Of a stretch of DNA of 64,000 bases, positions 57,359-64,000 are shown piece by piece (position 1 is the stretch's first letter; each line of letters begins with the position of its first letter). The position numbers and the translations under genes were made by a program. Under the pieces are notes generated by a model. The model was not told where the DNA came from. It saw only the letters and a program-made list of their open reading frames with translations, and made no database searches. This DNA comes from Vigna angularis (lineage: Eukaryota > Streptophyta > Magnoliopsida > Fabales > Fabaceae). The stretch lies in assembly GCF_016808095.1 (NCBI RefSeq), contig NC_068970.1:50565630-50629629 (forward strand). Reading direction: 5' to 3'.

Positions 57359-57474
57359 ATGACGTCTGTTTCTGCTCTAGCTAAATACAAGTTTGGTGTT
57401 GTTGGGTGACCAATCCGTAAAAAAACCAACATCGTCATTCACATAATATACGATAAATTAGAGAAAACCTACCA
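57359..57474 (+). pseudogene. Captured first exon of a Rab6/RABH1-type small GTPase
   Basis: From ATG 57359 it reads [16 protein letters not shown], then after a 1-bp shift [24 protein letters not shown], ending at 57474 before GTTTGT. Plant RABH1 (Golgi Rab6) proteins start M..[32 protein letters not shown].TYQ, with an exon boundary after TYQ. The phosphate-binding loop lysine context is altered (SVKKT for SVGKT) and no later exon is present, so it is a non-functional fragment. The upstream 5' UTR-like tract seems to have come with it. Confidence 0.75.
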
Positions 57475-57977
57475 AGTTTGTTCCTAAACCTTACTTAGTT
57501 CGTCAAGGCTAAATCCACTTCTAAACCCTTACTATCATTTGATTTGTTGTTTTTTTTTACGTATAGTAGTTAAACTAATTCTAGGCTCTTAACTTGGTCC
57601 GATTCAGATTTAAACTTGCTTTTTGAATTTGATTTGCATATCGTGCAGTTTAATTTATCCAGTAAACTGTTGTATTGAACGACTATTATATTATTTTTAC
57701 TGTTATTGAGACTAAAAATCTTTTTACCAATATTTAATTGACAGTAAATATGTAATCAGATTAATTTTGATTGCCAATAAATTTAATTTAGATTCTTTTG
57801 TTAGGATTTTTATTTATTGCATTGATAGTTAATTAGTGTAATGCATTAATCAATCATATTAATTTTGATTACCAATGAATTTAATTTTGATTATTCTGAT
57901 AAGATATTTGTTGGTGGCATTGATAGTTTTATTGTGTAATGTATTTCTATCAAATAAGCAGGCTCTAAAAAGAGTGC
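57475..57977. other. Intron-like and spacer sequence
   Basis: AT-rich; two near-copies of a TTAATTTTGATTACCAAT/AATTTAATTTTGATT block around 57755-57895. Nothing coding. Confidence 0.35.
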
Positions 57978-57998
57978 AGGCACTAGTGCAACGAGGGG

Positions 57999-58325
57999 CT
58001 TTTAACGCGGTTCATTTTCACTATACGTCGCAGTTTCAGAACCGCGGCATATGCAGCCGCGGTAGTAAGTCAGAGACTTTATGCCGCGGTTATGCCCGCG
58101 GTATATAGGTTGCGGAATATGCCACGGTTGTCGAGGGAACCGCTGCCTAAATCCATTTTTTTAAAAAAATAAAATAAAATTTCCACTATATGTCGCGGTT
58201 CAACCGCGGCATAAGACTCAAGCATATGCCGCGGTTAGTGTTAAAACCGCGGCCATATGTCTCGTTTTAAAAAAAAATGAAACACTATATGTCGCGGTTG
58301 TGGTTAGAACCGCGGCATATTCCCC
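57999..58325. repeat. Left subterminal CCGCGG repeat zone of the CACTA element
   Basis: Repeated CCGCGG(C/T)ATA and inverted forms, spaced 10-40 bp apart. In En/Spm elements such motifs are bound by the TNPA-type protein; that role is inferred from the family. Confidence 0.85.
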
Positions 58326-58509
58326 TACAGCTTTTTAAAATTGCAGGTCTGTTTTTGTGATATCCACTACCACAAAAACAGACCTGCATATAAAAACATG
58401 TACACAAATTCAATTTGAACATAACAAACACATGTTCAAATGTATTTCAACATCAAATAAAGTACAAAGTCTAAGAAAATTCTATCTAATCAAATGCATT
58501 GTTTAAATT

Positions 58510-58906
58510 TAAGAGCTATTGTATAATCTAACTATATACTTCGCAGCAGCGTTCCTAATGAATAATAGTGACTTCTCAGGAACAGGTGTAGTAGTCTTGA
58601 ATCTCTGCAAAAGACAATTCATTTTATTTAGTGTATATGAATTAACATTTGTTAAAAAATTAAAATTTGTTAAAGTTAAATATTACCGTTTCCCAGCGAC
58701 TTGTGATGTGAGAACGAACAATATGGGTCATCCAATACATTACATAGTATCCACACTCATATGACCCATTTTGTCTGTTACACTACAATATATCACCACA
58801 GTTGATAATAGTTAGTGAATAACATTTGTTATAAAACAATTATAACAAAGTATGAGATTAGTATATGTCAAACCTTGAGAGAAATCCAAGCAATTTTTCT
58901 ACTATT
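58510..58906 (-). pseudogene. Ulp1-type (C48) cysteine protease tail inside the CACTA element
   Basis: Three exon-like pieces on the minus strand. RKIAWISLK ends at a donor at 58874. CNRQNGSYECGYYVMYWMTH then IVRSHITSRWET (58782-58687) follows TAG and ends at GTAATA. RFKTTTPVPEKSLLFIRNAA then AKYIVRLYNSS and a stop form the last (about 58604-58510). The NGSYECGYYVM block holds the catalytic Cys, and the CNRQ Gln fits the oxyanion Gln of SUMO-protease-like enzymes. The catalytic His/Asp part is missing upstream, where the sequence passes straight into the transposase frame. Ulp1-like genes are known passengers of plant DNA transposons. Confidence 0.7.
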
Positions 58907-58968
58907 AACAATTGATCTCCCACCCATCATCATACTTGCTGGAATAGAACTGTATATAAAAAAAGGTT

Positions 58969-61683
58969 TTAGCATTCAGTTATATAACAAAGAAAGTCCA
59001 AACATTGAGATTCTTCATAACCTGCACAACACACGACATCAAACTTCAAACCATTTGCAAGCCACAATAAAGTTTCAGAAGAATGTGGCTCTTTGTCAAT
59101 TTCAGATTTGAACCAAGACATAAATGTTTTGTTATGCTCCATCAATTGCCATTTCTCTGATTGTCTTGGATTTTTATTCTTAACAATGGCTTTGTGTGCT
59201 TCCAAAAAAGGGATCACCTCATCTGTGTTGTTCAATATATAAAGATGCGCTTGCAACAATTCTTCGCGATCTTTTGTCACCACATTGACACCTCGGATGC
59301 TTTTACTTGTAGAAAATTTATTCAACCATGCTGTGCGAGGAACTCCTATTGGATTCGTTGATGTCATGTAATCTGAACAAAACTCGATACTTTCTTCAGC
59401 AATATACCTTTCAATCATCGAACCTTCAGGACGATATGGATTTTTAACGTACCCTTTCAAAATCTTCATATAACGCTCAATAGGATACATCCATCTTAAG
59501 TATACCGGTCCGCACAACTTGATTTCTCTAACCAAATGAACAAGTAAATGTACCATGATGTCAAAAAAAGATGGAGGGAAAAACATCTCTAGTTGACACA
59601 AGATGATAACTATCTCGCCTTGAAGTTCATCTAACTTTGTAGGATCGATGGCTTTACTACATATTGACGAGAACCATGAACACAACCTGTTTATGGTGTG
59701 CCTAACATTTTTGGGCAAAATTCCACGAATAGCCACCGGTAACAACTGTTGCATTAAGACGTGACAATCGTGAGACTTCATGCCAACAAGCTTTAAGTCC
59801 TGCATTGACACTAAACTCTTCATATTTGAAGAGTATCCTTGTGGTACTTTGATACTCTTTAAACATACACAAAAACTTATCTTCTCTTGTCTAGACATTG
59901 TGTAACATGCAGGGGGCAAATAAGTACGTTTACCAATCTCCTTGGGTGCCAACTCTTCTCGGATATTCATGTCAACCAAATCCAAACGAGCATTCACTCC
60001 ATCTTTTGTCTTTCCCTGAATGTTGAGTAATGTACCAATCAAGCTATCACACACATTCTTTTCTACATGCATCACATCTATGCAATGTCGAACATCTAAC
60101 TTTGACCAATATGGAAGATCAAAGAATATTGATTTCTTCTTCCAAGGGGTCGTTACAGATGACTTCTTCGATGTTTTCTCAAATACATGATGTATTTTAT
60201 TAACTTTTTCAAGAACTTCAAGGCCAGTAACTGGATTTGGTGCTTCGTCCCTCTCTTGATCTCCATTGAATGCTTTTTTTAACCTTCGATATGAATGATT
60301 ACGTTTTAGAAATCTCCGATGACGCAGATACACCGTCTTTCTTCCATGTTTCAATTGATGAGCTGCAGTGTTTTCTTCACATATAGGACACGCTTTATGA
60401 CCCTTGACACTGTATCCTGACAAATTACCATAAGCAGGAAAGTCATTAATGGTGCAAAATAACATTGCACGCATCATAAAAGTCTCTGAAGCGAATGCAT
60501 CAAATATTTCAACCCCATCAACCCACAAAACCTTCAAGTCTTCAACTAGTGGGCTTAGATAAACATCTATGTCATTTCCAGGCTGCTTTGGACCAGATAT
60601 CATCATAGACAACATCATGTACTTCCTCTTCATGCATAATGCAGGAGATAAGTTATAAATTATCAATATAACTGGCCAACAACTGTGATTGGTACTCAGA
60701 TTACCAAATGGGTTCATTCCATCAGTGGCTAAACCAAGCCTAAGATTTCTACACTCTTTACCAAATTCGGGGAATTGTCGATCAATATTTTTCCATTGCT
60801 TTGAATCAGCTGGATGACGAAGCAGCCCGTCAATTTTTCTCTCATCTGCATGCCATCTAAGATTTTTAGCATCTTTGGGATTCGCAAACAAACGCTTAAG
60901 TCTGGGCACTATTGGAAGGTACCAAACTACTTTCAAAGCAGATCCATTTTTTTCTATCTGACCATTATCTTCACTATTGTTTTTTGACTTGTATCGTGAT
61001 AAGCCACATTTTGGACACTTTGTCAAAAATTCAAACTCTTTCCTATACAAAATGCAGTCATTGGGACAAGCATGTATCCTTTTATACTCCATACCCATTG
61101 GACAAAGAATTTTCTTCGCATCATAATTACGAGTGGGCAGTGTATTTCCATCTGGCAACATTTCATTCAACAACGTCAACAGTTCTGTAAAACTCTTATC
61201 AGTCCATCCATTGCTCGCCTTCAAATTCATGAGCCTTAACACCGCTGATAAACGTGTGAACTTAGTTGAACCGACATACAAAGGTGTTTCCGCATCAGTC
61301 GACATCGTCTCATACACATGAGCTTTGGCAAAATTTTCTGCTCCAACATCGCGGATCATGTCCTCCAATTTGTCTTCATCCGGTCGATCTTCTTCCATGG
61401 TGGAATCAGTAACATTTCCACTTTGAGAGTCAGTGGGAAAATCCATTTCTTCGCCGTGCCAGATCCATGTTGTATAGCATCTTAGAAAACCATCACATAT
61501 AAGATGTTCTCTAATTTGAGTTGCGTTCAACTTTCACCCATTCAAACAGTTCACACAAGGACATCTAAACTTCACTTCATCATCACTTCTCCCCTCATTA
61601 CGTTGCGCAAATTGTATAAATTCCTCTACACCTCTCTCGTACTCAGCACTAATACGTGGTAAATTAATCCAATTTCGATCCAT
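58969..61683 (-). pseudogene. TNP2-type CACTA transposase with one premature stop
   Basis: From ATG 61683 the protein starts MDRNWINLPRISAEYERGVE (transposase-associated domain) to FRCPCVNCLNG, then a TGA at 61531-61533, and continues in the same frame as KLNATQIREHLICDGFL for 850 more codons. The long part contains CPNDCILYRKEFEF, SCWPVILIIYNLSPALC and TINDFPAYGNLSGYSV (Tnp2 domain, roughly residues 140-400), CIDVMHVEKNVCDSLIG (about 485), and MKSHDCHVLMQQLLP and LRWMYPIERYMKILKGYV (DUF4218-type, about 590-720). It lacks the DUF4216 C-terminus and ends after LANGLKFDVVC in unrelated residues. CGA to TGA would explain the single stop. Apart from it the frame is strikingly intact, so inactivation is recent. 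Confidence 0.88.
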
Positions 61684-62267
61684 ATTCCTAAATATTACAT
61701 AAAAAGATAAGCTACTAAAAATCAAACTTGCAATTTCATACATATCATTCAAACTTAGTGAATAATATTTTAAGGTTTATAAATAATACAAGAACTACAA
61801 CACACATTACCAAAACTATAGCAAAAACCATACCATACATTACCAAAACTATAACAATTTCATGCATTATCAAAATTAAAGCAAAAATTATACCATACAT
61901 TACAAAAATATAGAAACTTCATACATTACCATAACTATAGCATTATGCAAAAACTAATGAAGAAATCACGTTAAGAATGCAAAAGGGCATAAATACCTAG
62001 AAAAGGAACGGCGAAAACGCTTGGTGCAAAGAAAACCAAATCGCAGCGGAGAGGGAATGACGAGTTTCAAACGATTTTGATCGGCTAAAATTGTTTCAAA
62101 CGCGTCACAAATGAGAAAGGACTGAATAATTTCAAGTTTAAACGGTGCAGAAACGCGTACCTGAGATGATGGCTGTCGGAGGAGAAGAAAAAACGCGAAA
62201 ACAGTGAGAACGCGCGAGGAAGACGAAACTGTTCCAAGTTTTAATTTTTAACTCTGAACGGGGGAAT

Positions 62268-62945
62268 CTACCGCGGTTCACTACTTAACCGCGGTATAAT
62301 AGGGGTATATGCCGCGGCATATACGGATTAAAAAAATTATCCGAAATGGCATTTTTGAAATTATTTTCAAACTATATGCCGCGGTTCAGCGGGCAACCGC
62401 GGCATATACCTCGAAATATTTCAAATATATATTAAATTAATTTCAGATAGGAGATTATGTCGCGGTTGCTCGTAGAACCGCGGCATATACCCCTGTAACG
62501 TGCTGAACACAACTGCCTCCCCAACTGCCTTTTGGGGGAATTTCAGTAGATGACATGGGTATATGCCGCGGTTGCTCTGCTGAGCCGCGGCATATACCTC
62601 TGTAACTTCTGAAATTCTCTGACTGGCAGAGAAGTTGAGAAGTTACAGGGGTATATGCCGCGGTTCAGCAGAGCAACCGCGGCATATACCCCTGTAACGT
62701 TTTAAATTCTCTGACCCAGTCAGCACCTGCAATAAATTGGCAGGGGTATATGCCGCGGTTGTCTAGAGAACCGCGACATATACCCATGTTATTTAATTTT
62801 TTATTCACATGTGGCGTCAAAGGGGATGGTTGACCGGTGTATATGCCGCGGTTCAGAGGGGAACCGCGGCATATGTGTTCGATTTATTTACACAACTGCC
62901 ACCGCGCACCATTATGCTGCGGATTCCTGTGAACCATGGCATAAT
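62268..62945. repeat. Right subterminal palindromic repeat zone of the CACTA element
   Basis: Seven or more hairpin-like units of the form ATATGCCGCGGTT, a loop of about 5-12 bases, then AACCGCGGCATAT. The clearest are at 62560-62597 and 62650-62690. They are denser here than at the left end. Confidence 0.9.
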
Positions 62946-62980
62946 GTGCGCTGTAAAAACCCAATTTTTTACTAGTGAGG

Positions 62981-64000
62981 AATTAGATTTTTGAGGATTG
63001 TATTAATTTATTGGAATCCCTAAAGTTTTGTAGTTATTCGAATAGTTTATTCCTAGTTCTACCTCCATCGCAGACTAATAGTTTGAACTATTTTTTCCTT
63101 CTATAAATTCAGAGTCTTTTAAGTAGAATTGATAAAAACGAGTAACCCGGCTCGATCCGGCATTACAGGTTAGTCATTTAGTGAGTCAACCCAACCCAAC
63201 TCACTAATTAGAAGGTTGGAAAATTTCGAATCTGGTCCAACTCACCACGGGTTGGTGGGTTAAACAGATTGGCTCACTGGCCACTTAATTATAAGTTTTT
63301 TTAAAATAAAAAAATGATAACTTTTTTTAATTCAAATATAAATAAATTTCACTCTAAAAATAATGTTAAATTCCAAAGACAATTTAAAAGAAAAGAAATA
63401 TATCATACAATCCAAGCGTAATCTAAAAACAAGCACAAAAGGCAAACAAATAAGTTTTTAATATTGATAATTTTTGTATCACTTGTCCATTCATAATATT
63501 AGAGTCTAGAATAGATAAATCTATAATATTTTTCTCTCTTAAAACATCTTCTTCTTTATCACCATCTACAATATAATAAAAAAAGTGCTAACTAATTATA
63601 TTAAAACATAAAATAATAAATAATTAAATTAAATTAGGTGGGTTGGTGAGCCAACCCGGCTCACCAAGTTAAACTCGGTGAGCCGGGTTGTAAACTAACC
63701 CGCATAAAAAAAATTACATTTTTGTTAAACCCAACCCGCATAGCTATAGGATAAGTTTCATGGTATTCACATTTTTGTCAAACCTAACTCGTATAATGTT
63801 TAAGGTTCTTATTAAATGGAATTCACTTGATGATGAGAAACATGCATTTAACTTGAAAATGTTAGAAGAAAGTCTAGTATCGTCTTTCTCAAATATTGAT
63901 ATGTAAATTATGTATGTTTTGGATAATTTCAAATAATGTCAATTGATTTTAAGATAAATTCTAACATGGTATCAAATCTTGGTAATTATTTATTCTAGTA
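62981..64000. other. Spacer with a possible hAT-like non-autonomous remnant (about 63130-63790)
   Basis: Two zones contain inverted versions of CAACCCGGCTCACC/GGTGAGCCGGGTTG (63145-63285 and 63637-63740), a word common in plant hAT-type MITEs. No clean terminal repeats or 8-bp duplication were found. The rest is AT-rich with no gene. Confidence 0.4.

Larger units (their letters stand above)
57981..62977 (-). mobile_element. CACTA (En/Spm-like) element, 4997 bp, with TNP2 and Ulp1-like genes
   Basis: The left end is CACTAGTGCAACGAGG and the right end, on the minus strand, is CACTAGTAAAAAATTGGG. Both are flanked by AGG (57978-57980 and 62978-62980), a perfect 3-bp target duplication. The subterminal zones hold many copies of TATGCCGCGGTT and AACCGCGGCATA. 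The interior carries a transposase gene and the tail of a cysteine protease, both read on the minus strand. It is probably a formerly autonomous element, now disabled. Confidence 0.93.

Noticed and set aside
56759..57988. A complete CACTA element ending at CACTAGTG (57981-57988)
   Set aside because: The putative right end matches only the palindromic core; that CACTAGTG is the left end of the downstream element, which has its own AGG duplication.

Overview
The window is nuclear DNA of a flowering plant, most likely a papilionoid legume of the bean/soybean group. I infer this from the AT-rich spacers, the intronless legume-lectin receptor kinases, and the kinds of transposon present (Athila/Calypso-type Ty3 LTRs, CACTA elements carrying host exons, MULEs, SIRE/copia-like gag). 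There are no bacterial-style operons. The only complete host genes are three L-type lectin receptor-like kinases (LecRKs): 14795-16717 (-), 28951-30873 (-) and 35794-37704 (+). They are diverged tandem paralogues with a signal peptide, legume lectin domain, one membrane helix and a Ser/Thr kinase. The first is a full-length reading frame whose kinase lacks three core catalytic elements, so it is probably a pseudokinase. The second and third look catalytically intact and point away from each other.

Nearly everything else is mobile DNA. From the left: a small MULE-like element with a 9-bp target duplication (106-1004); two Ty3-type LTR regions facing away from each other (about 2520-4926 and 5935 onward), the second nested with an Athila-type solo LTR (8247-9554) and a CACTA element (9689-11333); LecRK1; a MULE carrying a broken GRF zinc-finger gene (17357-19089); and an Athila-type retroelement (20654-26974). 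That retroelement has lost its pol region and become four head-to-tail 1263-bp copies of a gag/LTR unit between perfect 5-bp target duplications. LecRK2 and LecRK3 follow, separated by decayed retroelement DNA.

From 38 kb to the end the window is largely CACTA territory. There is a rearranged TNP2 transposase pseudogene (40.6-44.1 kb), a CACTA terminus at 48484, a complete CACTA-like element 53134-55672, a possible terminus at 56759, and a well bounded CACTA element 57981-62977. That last element has a 3-bp target duplication, palindromic subterminal repeats, a TNP2 gene broken by one stop codon, and the tail of a Ulp1-type protease. A copia gag pseudogene (48435-50789) is split by a solo LTR with a perfect 5-bp target duplication.

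The most striking theme is the number of broken pieces of unrelated host genes inside or beside these elements: an uncharacterised conserved plant protein (10.1-11.2 kb), a GRF-finger protein (17.7-18.2 kb), a CYP714-like cytochrome P450 fused to GDSL-lipase exons (39.2-40.4 kb), a hexokinase exon (46.0-46.2 kb), a class-3 starch-branching-enzyme-like fragment (54.5-54.9 kb) and a Rab6/RABH1 first exon (57.4 kb). Several keep intron boundaries, which points to DNA-level capture by CACTA and MULE elements rather than retroposition. All family assignments come from reading the sequence and from memory of the families; no database search was run.
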